64,000 nucleotides of DNA from CBDCFV01 sp965261795 (lineage in GTDB: Bacteria; Chloroflexota; Dehalococcoidia; Lucifugimonadales; UBA3495). Below, piece after piece: positions 37,203 to 46,318 of this stretch. The DNA lies in NCBI GenBank assembly GCA_965261795.1, contig OZ253476.1, positions 992,001 through 1,056,000 of the forward strand, written 5' to 3'. The notes below the pieces were generated by a model that did not search any database, was not told the origin of the DNA, and saw only the letters and a list, made by a program, of their open reading frames with translations. A program made the position numbers and the translations under genes. Numbering within the stretch: position 1 is the stretch's first letter; each line of letters begins with the position of its first letter.

Positions 37203-37245
37203 ATATCATGCGCAACATTTGCGTTGTTGTCAACATCTGTGTTGT
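37203..37245 (-). promoter_or_regulatory. hicAB promoter with duplicated operator-like repeats
   Basis: On the minus strand TTGACA (37233-37228), a 19-nt spacer and TGATAT (37208-37203) form the promoter. Two direct repeats, caacatttgcgttgt (37213-37227) and caacatctgtgttgt (37231-37245) on the plus strand, match at 13 of 15 bases. Each is itself a partial palindrome, and they cover the spacer and the -35. They are good candidates for HicB binding sites. Confidence 0.5.
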
Positions 37246-37510
37246 CCTTGCGCGATGGTAGACAAATTGCATCCTGTGCGATTCCCTAGCTGTAATCGGA
37301 GTGAACGGGCCTGCCTGCCACATCGGAGCAAGCAATACGATTCCGAGGCTCCTTCCACGGTCATGGGGCAGCCGTAGCTACGAAATGGAGCAAATGGAAC
37401 ATGGCCGCCTCTTACGTCAACAGTCGCTAGTAGTACGGCTGGAGTTGCGGGGGGGGCTGACAAGGGTATGTAAAATTGAGATTATAGCTACGAACCGGCC
37501 CCACCGCCCC

Positions 37511-38356
37511 TGGATTCCGGCGTAGGCCGGAATGACGGAATGGGTCCGCCTGGATTCCGGCCTACGCCGGAATGACGGAATGGGTCCCGCCTGGATTCCG
37601 GCCTACGCCGGAATGACGGAATGGGTCCGCCTGGATTCCGGCCTACGCCGGAATGACGGAATGGGCCCGCTTGGATTCCGGCCTACGCCGGAATGACGGA
37701 ATGGGCCCGCTTGGATTCCGGCCTACGCCGGAATGACGGAATGGGGCCCGCCTGGATTCCGGCCTACGCCGGAATGACGGAATGGGTCCGCCTGGATTCC
37801 GGCCTACGCCGGAATGACGGAATGGGTCCGCCTGGATTCCGGCCTACGCCGGAATGACGGAATGGGTCCGCCTGGATTCCGGCCTACGCCGGAATGACGG
37901 AATGGGTCCGCCTGGATTCCGGCCTACGCCGGAATGACGGAATGGGCCCGCCTGGATTCCGGCCTACGCCGGAATGACGGAATGGGGCCCGCCTGGATTC
38001 CGGCCTACGCCGGAATGACGGAATGGGTCCGCCTGGATTCCGGCCTACGCCGGAATGACGGAATGGGTCCGCCTGGATTCCGGCCTACGCCGGAATGACG
38101 GAATGGGTCCGCCTGGATTCCGGCCTACGCCGGAATGACGGAATGGGCCCGCTTGGATTCCGGCCTACGCCGGAATGACGGAATGGGCCCGCTTGGATTC
38201 CGGCCTACGCCGGAATGACGGAATGGGCCCGCTTGGATTCCGGCCTACGCCGGAATGACGGAATGGGGCCCGCTTGGATTCCGGCCTGCGCCGGAATGAC
38301 GGAATGGGCCCGCCTGGATTTCGGCCTACGCCGGAATGACGGAATGGGCCCGATAC
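37511..38356. repeat. 21-unit palindrome array, period 40-41 bp
   Basis: Twenty-one head-to-tail copies of tggattccggcctacgccgg, aatgacggaatggg and a 6-7 nt joint (tccgcc, cccgct or gcccgcc). Each unit contains the perfect hairpin attccggc / gccggaat. Units are nearly identical, so the expansion or homogenisation is recent. The first unit has gtaggc in the loop where the others have cctacg. The joint variants come in runs, as expected of unequal crossing-over. There are no unique spacers and no cas genes, so it is not CRISPR. Confidence 0.93.
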
Positions 38357-38784
38357 GGAATGGGCCCGATAGTGAGCATTTGGGAGCGGTTTTGTATTTG
38401 AGCAAGCCTACCCTACTATGCGGTCTCACGTTCAACTGCGTAAAGTCCCAAATGAAATACATACCCTTATCAGCGAGGGGGGGGAGGCGGAGCGTTCCGG
38501 ACAGCCTGCTCCAAGCGAAGAGTGACAGCTTCGGTGAAGACCCTCATGCGACATGTAGCCTTGTATGATTCTGCCGCGGCTCTGACCAAACTTTACGCCG
38601 GTCTCAACAGACTGTTTATGGCAGGGGAGTCTGATGGGCTGGAGGCCGTGATACAATCAATTCAACGGCAAGGCAACGGTCATCTCGACGGAATGACAGC
38701 CCCTGGAGGTGTATCACGGTCTCTTCACATCCCCCGGAAAATTTCCGCAGAGAAGACGAGAGCGACGACAGGGAGTTCTACACG
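38357..38784. other. Region between the 21-unit array and the methyltransferase
   Basis: About 430 bp. From about 38716 the methyltransferase frame is already open and reads HPPENFRREDESDDREFYT into the annotated start, so the last 70 bp are probably coding. Nothing recognised in the remainder. Confidence 0.5.
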
Positions 38785-39360
38785 ATGGCGCGGCTGGTGG
38801 TGCATATAGACGACCACGCCATAGCCGCGGTGGGGCAGGTATTCAGGGAGTTCATTCCTCCCAACTCGGTGGTCCTCGACCTGATGAGCAGCTGGCGTTC
38901 GCACTGGCCGTCCGGCCATCCAAAGCAGCGGATGGCGGGACTGGGCCTTAACGCTGTGGAGATGCAGGACAACCCAGACTTGGACGAATACGTAGTCCAC
39001 GATGTGAACCGCGAGCCGGAGCTTCCCTTCGAAGACGAGACGTTCGACGCTGTGGTCATCACCGTTTCGGCCCAATACCTGACCCGGCCCGTAAGCACTT
39101 TTCAGGAAGTCAACCGCATCCTGAAGCCGGGCGGCGTTTTCATAGTGACCTTTTCCAACCGGATGTTCCCCACCAAGGCGGTGCTGCTCTGGCGCATGTC
39201 CAGTGACGAAGGCCGCATGGATATCGTCTCCTCCTATATTAGGGACGCCGGCAATTTTGAGAGAGTCCGCAACGGATTCGTCAATCCGGACACCAGCCCT
39301 CCGGGAGACCCCCTTTACCTTGTGATGAGCTACAAAACGGATCCTCCGCAGGACGAGTAA
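38785..39360 (+). CDS. Class I SAM-dependent methyltransferase (methyltransferase-11 type)
   Basis: The 191-residue frame from ATG 38785 has VVLDLMSSWRSHWPSGHP (altered motif I region), DVNREPELPFEDETFDAVVI (motif II/post-I) and EVNRILKPGGVFIVTFSNRM (motif III). The true N-terminus is probably longer. The frame is open upstream and reads ENFRREDESDDREFYT directly before the first Met, a segment I associate with this family. GGAGG at 38705-38709 lies 6 nt before an in-frame ACG (38716) rather than an ATG, so either ACG is used or the start codon is mutated. The substrate is unknown. nadE follows 11 bp later. Confidence 0.78.
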   Translation: MARLVVHIDDHAIAAVGQVFREFIPPNSVVLDLMSSWRSHWPSGHPKQRMAGLGLNAVEMQDNPDLDEYVVHDVNREPELPFEDETFDAVVITVSAQYLTRPVSTFQEVNRILKPGGVFIVTFSNRMFPTKAVLLWRMSSDEGRMDIVSSYIRDAGNFERVRNGFVNPDTSPPGDPLYLVMSYKTDPPQDE

Positions 39361-39371
39361 CAGCGGTAGAA

Positions 39372-41117
39372 ATGGCACAAGCTTTTCGGCTGGCGCTGGC
39401 TCAAATCAATTCCACCGTGGGCGACATCTCCGGCAACGCGTCCAAGATAATCGAATACTTAGAGCGTGCAAGGGATGAGTTACAGGCCGACTTGGTGGCC
39501 TTCCCGGAACTGGCCATAACCGGCTATCCCCCCGAAGACCTCCTCTTCAAGTCATCGTTCCTGCGGGAAAACGTCGCCGCAATGGAACGGGTCGTCGCGG
39601 CGTCCCGGGGTATCGCCGTGGTTGTCGGCTACGCACAAATTGGCGAGGGCATCGCCAACGCCGCCGCGTTGGGCTACGACGGGAAGCTGATAGATTCATA
39701 TCAGAAAATCTATTTGCCCAACTACGGCGTGTTCGACGAGGACAGGTACTTCGAGCCGGGCACGACGTGCCCGGTATACGTTATTAATGGCGCCTTGGTG
39801 GGGTTGGGCATCTGCGAGGACATCTGGTACCCCGAAGGTCCCATAGTGACCCAGCGGCAGGCCGGGGCGCAGTTGGTGGTGAATATCAACGCCTCCCCCT
39901 TTCATGCCGGCAAAGGCGTTGAAAGGGAAGATATGATTGCATCCCGCGCCAAAGATAATGGGCTTTTTGTGGCCTACCTGAATTGCGTAGGAGGACAGGA
40001 TGAGCTTGTTTTCGACGGCGCGAGCATAGTCCACAACAGCCGCGGGGACTTGCTCGTCAGGGGGCCTGCCTTCCAGGAAGGGTTGATAGCGGTGGACCTG
40101 GACTTGGACGAAGCCGGTCCTTCAACCGGCCCGGACGGGAACGCCCGCCATGAGCAGCCTGCGCCCGCCCGAGCAGCAGGTGTTTCAAGAGTCGTGCCCG
40201 TGACCGCTTCCAAGCCGAAGACCCGTCATCCCCTTACTGCGCCGCCATTGGTCGACCGCATGGACACGGTGGAAGAGGTATACCAGGCCTTGGTAATGGG
40301 CACCCGCGACTACTTGATAAAGTCAGGATTCTCCAAGGCAACCATAGGCGTTTCCGGGGGAATCGACTCCGCCCTTACCGCAGCCGTGGCCGTCGATGCC
40401 CTCGGCGCGGAAAATGTGGTGGGAATTTCCATGCCTTCCCGGCATTCTTCAGAGGGCAGCATCACTGACTCGAAAGAGTTGGCCGACCGGCTGGGCATGG
40501 CGCTTTGGATAGTGCCCATAGAGCCCGCTCACTTGGCTTTTACCGAGATGCTTGAGTCGCACTTTCGGGATACGGCGTCCAACGTAGCCGAGGAGAACGT
40601 ACAGGCGCGGATACGGGGGAACATCCTGATGACCGTATCCAACAAGTTCGGCTGGATTGTGCTGACCACCGGCAACAAGAGCGAAATGGCCATGGGGTAC
40701 GCAACGTTGTACGGAGACATGGCCGGGGGCTTTGCCGTCCTGAAGGACGTTCCCAAGACACTGGTCTACGAGCTGTGCGAATGGCGCAACCGGAACGGGG
40801 AGCCGCGCCCGGTCATCCCCCAAGCCATCATCGACAAGCCTCCCAGCGCCGAGTTGAAGGATGACCAGCTTGACCAGGATACGTTGCCGCTCTACGAGGT
40901 GTTGGACCCGGTGGTCAAGGCATACGTGGAGGAAGAGTACAGCTACCAGGACATGGTGGACATGGGATTCGACCCCCAAGTGGTGCGGCAGGTCATCCAG
41001 TTTGTAGACCGCAATGAGTACAAGCGCCGCCAAGCCCCGCCGGGGGTCAAGATAACCCCCAAGGCCTTCGGCAAAGACCGCCGCCTGCCCATCGTAAACC
41101 GCTACCGGCAAGGGTAG
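39372..41117 (+). CDS. nadE: Glutamine-dependent NAD+ synthetase
   Basis: The 581-residue two-domain enzyme has an N-terminal nitrilase-like glutaminase with Glu in FPELAITGYPPEDLL (about 46), Lys in YQKIYLPNYGVFDE and Cys in VGLGICEDIWYP. The C-terminal NAD synthetase has the PP-loop GVSGGIDSALTAAVA and the TTGNKSEMAMGYATLYGDMA block. It amidates deamido-NAD+ to NAD+ with ATP and glutamine. Size and domain order are typical. An insertion with EAGPSTGPDGNARHEQPAPA lies between the domains. It follows the methyltransferase by 11 bp. Confidence 0.95.
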   Translation: MAQAFRLALAQINSTVGDISGNASKIIEYLERARDELQADLVAFPELAITGYPPEDLLFKSSFLRENVAAMERVVAASRGIAVVVGYAQIGEGIANAAALGYDGKLIDSYQKIYLPNYGVFDEDRYFEPGTTCPVYVINGALVGLGICEDIWYPEGPIVTQRQAGAQLVVNINASPFHAGKGVEREDMIASRAKDNGLFVAYLNCVGGQDELVFDGASIVHNSRGDLLVRGPAFQEGLIAVDLDLDEAGPSTGPDGNARHEQPAPARAAGVSRVVPVTASKPKTRHPLTAPPLVDRMDTVEEVYQALVMGTRDYLIKSGFSKATIGVSGGIDSALTAAVAVDALGAENVVGISMPSRHSSEGSITDSKELADRLGMALWIVPIEPAHLAFTEMLESHFRDTASNVAEENVQARIRGNILMTVSNKFGWIVLTTGNKSEMAMGYATLYGDMAGGFAVLKDVPKTLVYELCEWRNRNGEPRPVIPQAIIDKPPSAELKDDQLDQDTLPLYEVLDPVVKAYVEEEYSYQDMVDMGFDPQVVRQVIQFVDRNEYKRRQAPPGVKITPKAFGKDRRLPIVNRYRQG

Positions 41118-41159
41118 ACGGGCGTAACGCCAGGGCGTCCGGACAGCGTCTTGCCAGGG

Positions 41160-41687
41160 TTATGACTGTTGGAGGACCTCCACCGGCGGCAATGTTGTAA
41201 TATCCAGCGCCTCTTCCCGTGCGGCTATGTCCGGGTCGCGGGTGGCGAGGCGCCTCATGCGCCGCGCCAATCCTTGGGCGTCGCTCGTGACGTCGCTTAC
41301 AATGTTTGGGGGTGGGACGTTGCGGATGTGATCCAACTCGGACAGCAATCCCTTGCAATCATTGATGTGGAACTGCAAGTCCTCCCGCTCCAACCGATGC
41401 TCGTAAAAATTGGAGTGCATGGCTTCTGCGGATGAGAAAAGAGAACTCAGGCGGCCATTGTCATATTCCAATTGGAGTATACCGATGGCATCCCGCAACA
41501 AGAGATGGTAGTGATGGTTCCAACCCCGCTTGGCGCAGATAGACTTGATGGCATGGGCAACCGCCCCCCAAGCCTTCTCGGATGCTTGCATCAGGTCTTC
41601 TGAAACGTCCAATTCTTCCTGGGCTTTCCGGATGAGGTATTCACTCATTTCCCAGTAGCGGTTGGACAGTTCTGAGGGTGTAGCCAT
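41160..41687 (-). CDS. PaREP1/HEPN-like protein, tandem copy A
   Basis: The 175-residue helical protein has YLIRKAQEELDVSEDLMQAS and EKAWGAVAHAIKSICAKRGW, which resemble the PaREP1/PaREP8 family with a HEPN-like four-helix bundle. Some HEPN proteins are RNases in toxin or defence pairs, but no nucleotidyltransferase partner is nearby, and the usual RxxxxH motif is not obvious. It is nearly identical to copy B in its first 65 residues and in the C-terminal RRLATRDPDIAARE, and diverges in the middle (HIRNVPPPNIVSDVTSDAQG). Converges with nadE. Confidence 0.65.
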   Translation of the reverse strand: MATPSELSNRYWEMSEYLIRKAQEELDVSEDLMQASEKAWGAVAHAIKSICAKRGWNHHYHLLLRDAIGILQLEYDNGRLSSLFSSAEAMHSNFYEHRLEREDLQFHINDCKGLLSELDHIRNVPPPNIVSDVTSDAQGLARRMRRLATRDPDIAAREEALDITTLPPVEVLQQS

Positions 41688-41737
41688 TACTTACCTCGGT
41701 GACGGAGGGTTTAGGAGTATTGAAGATAAGGGTAGGG

Positions 41738-42247
41738 CTATCGGGAGGCCTCCACCGGCGGCGATGTCGTAATATCCAGCGCCTGTTCCCGTGCGGCTAT
41801 GTCCGGGTCGCGGGTGGCGAGCCGCCTCATGCGCCCTTCCATTCCCTGAATGATGCTCGTAGGGCTGAACTGTGTAATGACGCGAATGTCGTCCAACTCG
41901 GCCAGTAACTCTCGGCAATCGTTAATGTGGTCCTGCAAGTCCAGCGGCACCAACCGGTGTTCATAAAAGTTGGTGTGCATGGATTCAGCGGATGCGAACA
42001 GGGGGACCAAGCGGGGATTATCATACTCCCACCGAAGGACGCCGATGGCATCCCGGAACAAGAGATGGTAGTGATGGTTCCAACCCCGCTTGGCGCAGAT
42101 AGACTTGATGGCATGGGCCACCGCTCCCCAAGCCTTCTCGGAAGCTTGCATTAAGTCTTCTGAAACGTCCAATTCTTCCTGGGCTTTCCGGATGAGGTAT
42201 TCACTCATTTCCCAGTAGCGGTTGGACAGTTCTGAGGGTGTACCCAT
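41738..42247 (-). CDS. PaREP1/HEPN-like protein, tandem copy B
   Basis: The 169-residue paralogue of copy A lies 50 bp upstream in the same direction. Both start with (M)xTPSELSNRYWEMSEYLI and share EKAWGAVAHAIKSICAKRGW. The middle differs (DNPRLVPLFASAESMHTNFY, VITQFSPTSIIQGMEG), so the duplication is either old or under diversifying change. The nucleotide sequence upstream of both starts is also alike (taccc or tagcc, then attacttacctcggtg). The pair is the first transcribed unit of this minus-strand block. Confidence 0.65.
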   Translation of the reverse strand: MGTPSELSNRYWEMSEYLIRKAQEELDVSEDLMQASEKAWGAVAHAIKSICAKRGWNHHYHLLFRDAIGVLRWEYDNPRLVPLFASAESMHTNFYEHRLVPLDLQDHINDCRELLAELDDIRVITQFSPTSIIQGMEGRMRRLATRDPDIAAREQALDITTSPPVEASR

Positions 42248-42757
42248 TATTTACCTCGGTGAAGGGCGGTCATGGTGAAGCAACCCGCACGGCCATTGTA
42301 TACTCGGTCTTAATATACAGTAATGATAGTTGTTGACAGCAGAAGCACGGTTGATAGAAGAATAATTGGTTGGCAAGGCCGCTAGCTTGGCCCGTGTGAC
42401 CTTCGGTTCACGCTGACCGCTCTTGTGTTTATCTTGTACTTGGATGAGTCCGGTACCCATCGAGAGGCTAGCTAACACAAAGTAGCTGGCCTTGCTGTTT
42501 TTGAGCGGGAAATTCATTTTACTGGCGCGAAGGCTTCAACATGAATGCGATGGCTGGAGTCAGGTAAAAAATTACCTGGGCCGCCTGTTCGTACCACGGT
42601 TCCGGGGCCACTATAGCCATAAGCAATTATACCTTAACAGGGCGCTCTGCCGGCGGGGTGACCTCAGATGGGTAGACGTCTGTCCTAAAGGGTGGCATTT
42701 CGACACCTTTATTGAAGGAATGTTGTCGTTCTGACAGGCGGCAACAGTTACCCTCGT
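42248..42757. other. Intergenic region, 510 bp
   Basis: It lies between the start of PaREP1-like copy B and the end of the MoeA-like gene. It is moderately AT-rich on the left and must contain the copy B promoter. A plus-strand ORF of 80 codons (42492-42734) has no recognisable similarity and unusual composition. I do not support it as a gene. Confidence 0.5.
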
Positions 42758-44722
42758 TCAGCCCAACTCGGCCATAACCTTCCCCATGTCCCCGGTGCGG
42801 TAACCTCCCAGGGCGTCTACTTCCTGACGGAAGTCAGCGTTTTGGAGGAGGGCCAACAATGGTTGCAGCAGGTCGCTTTCGTAGTGGACACGGGGGATGA
42901 CAAGGTCGTAGCGCTCATCGAGTAGGGGTACAAACTCCAGCCCCAAGGCCGTTGCCGCGCTCAGGATGCCCAACCCCGTTGAAGTGGAGCCGCTCTTGAC
43001 TGCCGCCGCAACCGCCAAGTGGCTGTATTCCTCCCGCTCGTAGCCCGTAACCCGCTCCGAGGGGATGCCCAGTTCCTTCAACTTGTAGTCCAGCAACACG
43101 CGAGTGCCGGAGCCGCGCTGCCGGTTCACGAAACTGACTTCCGGGCGAGCAAGGTCCTCCAGAGCATGAATGGACAAGGGATTTCCGGGAGGGACCATCA
43201 TTCCCTGTATCCGGCTCACCAAGTTCACCAGCACCACGGGTACATCCGGCAGGTAACGGCGGATGAAAGAGACGTTGTACTCACTGGTAGACTCGTCCAG
43301 CAGATGGCTTCCCGCCAAGTGGGCCTCCCCGCGCCGCAAAGCAATCAGGCCGCCGAGGCTTCCGATATGGGACGATGAGAGAGTCAAGCCCGGGTTGGTG
43401 CGCCGCAGGGCGTTGTTCATCAAGTCCAGGGTGAGGTCGTGGCTGCCGATGACGACGATGGTGTTCTCCACCTCCTCCAAGGGCCGCAGAAGTTGAACGT
43501 CGGCCTCGGTCCCGGCGTCCAGCCCCTCCGAAAACCTTGGGATGAGCAACAGCCCGTCGGCTTTGACCAACGACATGATGACCCCGGCGCCCCGTTGCAG
43601 CGGTGTCGCCACCATCTTCCCGCCTACCCTGCCGAGCTTAACCCGCAGGTACTCGTCTTCGCCCAACGGCGACAATACCTTGCGGGTGATGCTTGCGGAG
43701 ACCGTCGGGCGCGCTTGCGGCGGCATTCCCAACCAGCGGTCGATCAGTGGCTTGACGAACAACTCAGCCGTCAGGACTGCCGACACTGGGTAGCCGGGCA
43801 GGCCGATTACCGGCTTGCCGTCCACCAGTCCCAGAACTACCGGGTGCCCCGGACGCACAGCCACGCCGTGCACCAGTAGTTGTCCCAGTTCTTCAACGAC
43901 TGCGGCGGTGTAGTCCTCCGACCCGGCGGAAGACCCTGCGTTGACTATCACCAGGTCGTAACCGGCAATTGCGCCTTTGACTGTGTCGCGGATGAGGGCG
44001 AAATCGTCGCGGACGGGAGGGAAACGTTCGGCGTGGCCTCCCCAGTCCTGCACCATACCGGCCAGCATCAGGGTATTGAACTCTACGATGTCGCCGGGCT
44101 TGAGCGGAGATGAACCCGGCGGCACCAGTTCGTTGCCGGTGGGAATGATTGCTACTTTGGGTTGCCGCCGCACCGGGACCTCGGTAATGCCCGCAGCGGC
44201 ACAAGCCCCAAGGTCCACCGGCCTCAGACGATGGTTCTCCGGCAAGACCATTTCGGTGGCTACAAGGTCTTCGCCCAAGGTGCGGACATGCTGCCAGGGC
44301 GCTACCGGGCTCATAACCTGCACGGTCGACTCGTCAACTTGGTGCACGTGTTCGATCATCACTACCGCGTTGTAACCGGGCGGGATCGGGTCGCCGGTGT
44401 CGACCCAGACCACTTGGGAGCCGACGACGAGGCTCACCGCCGCAGTCTCGCTGGCTCCGGTCGTATCGGCGGCCCTCACCGCTATTCCGTCCATCGCGGC
44501 GGCGTCGTAGTGAGGGGATGACGCAGCGGCGTTGATTGGGGCAGCGGTTATCCTGCCTTGGGCTTGATGCACCGGCACGAGTTGGGCCGGCAGCGGGGAC
44601 AAACCCTCAACCTCCTCCAAAGCGCCAAAGAACCTCTGAAGGGCTTCGTCCAAGGGGATGTCGCTGAGGAAGTAGCGGCGCCTGCCCCGGTGTTGAGGAG
44701 CGTTGTCGTTGTGCTGAGTCAT
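42758..44722 (-). CDS. MoeA-like molybdopterin protein fused to a periplasmic-binding-protein-like domain
   Basis: From ATG 44722 the 654-residue product has a complete MoeA module (AMDGIAVRAADTTGASE, PTGNELVPPG, NAGSSAGSEDYT, GLPGYPVSAVLTAELF). After about residue 420 comes a substrate-binding-protein-like domain (VIGSHDLTLDLMNNALRRTN, NRQRGSGTRVLLDYKLKELG). Such MoeA-PBP fusions are known and may sense or deliver molybdate or tungstate for cofactor insertion. The start overlaps the stop of the upstream moeA by 4 bp (ATGA), so the two are translationally coupled. A longer upstream frame to 44971 lies inside moeA and is not real. Confidence 0.88.
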   Translation of the reverse strand: MTQHNDNAPQHRGRRRYFLSDIPLDEALQRFFGALEEVEGLSPLPAQLVPVHQAQGRITAAPINAAASSPHYDAAAMDGIAVRAADTTGASETAAVSLVVGSQVVWVDTGDPIPPGYNAVVMIEHVHQVDESTVQVMSPVAPWQHVRTLGEDLVATEMVLPENHRLRPVDLGACAAAGITEVPVRRQPKVAIIPTGNELVPPGSSPLKPGDIVEFNTLMLAGMVQDWGGHAERFPPVRDDFALIRDTVKGAIAGYDLVIVNAGSSAGSEDYTAAVVEELGQLLVHGVAVRPGHPVVLGLVDGKPVIGLPGYPVSAVLTAELFVKPLIDRWLGMPPQARPTVSASITRKVLSPLGEDEYLRVKLGRVGGKMVATPLQRGAGVIMSLVKADGLLLIPRFSEGLDAGTEADVQLLRPLEEVENTIVVIGSHDLTLDLMNNALRRTNPGLTLSSSHIGSLGGLIALRRGEAHLAGSHLLDESTSEYNVSFIRRYLPDVPVVLVNLVSRIQGMMVPPGNPLSIHALEDLARPEVSFVNRQRGSGTRVLLDYKLKELGIPSERVTGYEREEYSHLAVAAAVKSGSTSTGLGILSAATALGLEFVPLLDERYDLVIPRVHYESDLLQPLLALLQNADFRQEVDALGGYRTGDMGKVMAELG

Positions 44723-45963
44723 GGGCTGTATAACCGGACGGCGACGTCCTCGCCGGCGTACAGGCCGCCCCGGTCCAAGGGCACCTGCACCAATCCGTCG
44801 GAACGTATCAACGTGTATATCAGGTTGGACTTTCCGAAGACCGGCTCGGCGATCTGGCAGTCGCCATCGGTCTTTAATCTGACCGGAACGTAGTCCTCCC
44901 TTCCTGTAGTAGAAGCGATGTCTTGAGCCAAACGGGCGGTGATGGTGGGTTGGGCCGGCGGATGGGCGCAACCGGCGAGGTAGTACAGGGCTGGCCGGAC
45001 CAGCAGGTTGAATACGACCATGGCGGACACCGGGTTCCCCGGCAGGCCGATAGCGGGCTTGTCGCCCACCATTCCCACAATGGTCGGCTTGCCCGGGCGG
45101 ACTGCCAGCCCGTGCACCAGCACGCCGGGCGGCCCCAGACCATTGATGATGTCAGCGGTGAGGTCGCGGGAACTGACTGAGCTTCCCGCGGAAAAGACCA
45201 GCACGTCCGCTGCCTCCAAGCCCCGTTGCGCCGCCTTCATTTGTTCGGCGTAATCATCGCGGGCTATGCCCAGAGGTATTGGAACGCCGCCTGCCTGCCG
45301 CACCAGACTCGATATGGTGTAGGTGTTCACGTCCCGTATCTGGCCCGGCTTGGGCACGGCGTCGGGGGGTACGACTTCATCCCCCATAGACAGGATGGCT
45401 ACCGCGGGCTTTCGGGCAACGGATATGCGGGTGATTCCCATGGCGGTCAGCCCGCCCAGGTCTTGCGCCCTCAGCCAGTGTCCCGACGGCAGGACCGGTT
45501 CCCCCTGCTTGATGTCCTCGCCCGGATTAACTACATTCTCGCCGGGAGCCACCGGGCGGACCACCTCTATCGTCTCGGCGTCCACCATCTGGGTGTTTTC
45601 CATCATCACCACGGCGTCTGCGCCGTCGGCCAACATCCCGCCGGTGTATGCTACGGCTGCTTCACCCACGGTTACAGCAAACCCGGCAGCCTGTCCCATG
45701 GGGACCTCTCCCGTCACGGTAAAGTAGGCCGGCAACCCCTCGGACGCGCCGAAAGTGTCTGCGGCCCGGAGTGAATATCCGTCCATAGCGGAGCGAGGAA
45801 AGGCGGGCAGATGCTCGGTTGCGTATAACGGCTCTGCGGTGACCCGGCCCAAGGCTTCCTCGACGGAGGCTTCTTCGCAGCCGAGCGGCAGCGCGTGCGG
45901 GAGCCGGTCCAGCAGGACTTGGAGGGCTTGCGCCGGGGGCAGAACGTTAAAGAATTCCGGCAT
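44719..45963 (-). CDS. moeA: Molybdopterin molybdotransferase MoeA
   Basis: The 414-residue protein shows the gephyrin/MoeA order: N-terminal AFPRSAMDGYSLRAADTFGA, TGGMLADGADAVVMMENTQM, then the MoCF-like domain with SMGDEVVPP, FSAGSSVSSRDLT and GLPGNPVSAMVVFNLLVRPA, and domain IV at the C-terminus. MoeA inserts molybdate into adenylated molybdopterin. It leads a two-gene operon with the MoeA-PBP fusion. Having two MoeA-type proteins suggests separate Mo and W or enzyme-specific branches. sat, in the divergent direction, begins 355 bp away. Confidence 0.92.
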   Translation of the reverse strand: MPEFFNVLPPAQALQVLLDRLPHALPLGCEEASVEEALGRVTAEPLYATEHLPAFPRSAMDGYSLRAADTFGASEGLPAYFTVTGEVPMGQAAGFAVTVGEAAVAYTGGMLADGADAVVMMENTQMVDAETIEVVRPVAPGENVVNPGEDIKQGEPVLPSGHWLRAQDLGGLTAMGITRISVARKPAVAILSMGDEVVPPDAVPKPGQIRDVNTYTISSLVRQAGGVPIPLGIARDDYAEQMKAAQRGLEAADVLVFSAGSSVSSRDLTADIINGLGPPGVLVHGLAVRPGKPTIVGMVGDKPAIGLPGNPVSAMVVFNLLVRPALYYLAGCAHPPAQPTITARLAQDIASTTGREDYVPVRLKTDGDCQIAEPVFGKSNLIYTLIRSDGLVQVPLDRGGLYAGEDVAVRLYSP

Positions 45964-46318
45964 TACGAATTATGGCGTCCATTGAGGACATGCGCAGAAT
46001 TGATAAACTCGTTCCTGATTATACGCGGTTCACACATTGGCCTCACTATTGGCTAATCGGGCCCGCTAATAAATTGGACTGTCGTATGGATAAGGCATCG
46101 GCAAAAACGAAAAGCGATAACGCGACAACCGTTTTTGTTGACAATCCAGATATGGGAGTAGAGAATTAGGCGTTGCATTTCCGGGCAGGGTTTTACCGGC
46201 TATTCTGTGTTGTAGTTGGATTAGCCGGCAATTCCTTCGTATAAGTTAAGTCAAATGGCGTCCCGGACCAGGTTACGACTCAAAATTTTCATCCTGGAAT
46301 TCGGGTGACTGGAGAAAA
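45964..46318. other. Divergent intergenic region between moeA and sat
   Basis: About 355 bp. A weak promoter (TTGACA at 46138-46143, 17-nt spacer, GAGAAT) faces sat. A 65-codon ORF at 45972-46169 overlaps it and has no similarity I recognise, so it was not called. Confidence 0.45.

Noticed and set aside
37511..38356. CRISPR array
   Set aside because: The units are contiguous near-identical palindromes with 6-7 nt joints; there are no unique spacers and no cas genes in the window. The same holds for the arrays at 25.7, 28.0 and 50.5 kb.
38215..38568. 117-codon ORF starting in the 21-unit array
   Set aside because: Its first part is translated repeat and the rest has no similarity.
42492..42734. 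80-codon plus-strand ORF with Cys, Trp and Arg
   Set aside because: No recognisable domain and no start signal; the region is better described as intergenic.
45972..46169. 65-codon ORF in the moeA-sat intergenic region
   Set aside because: No similarity, no ribosome binding site, and it overlaps the probable sat promoter.
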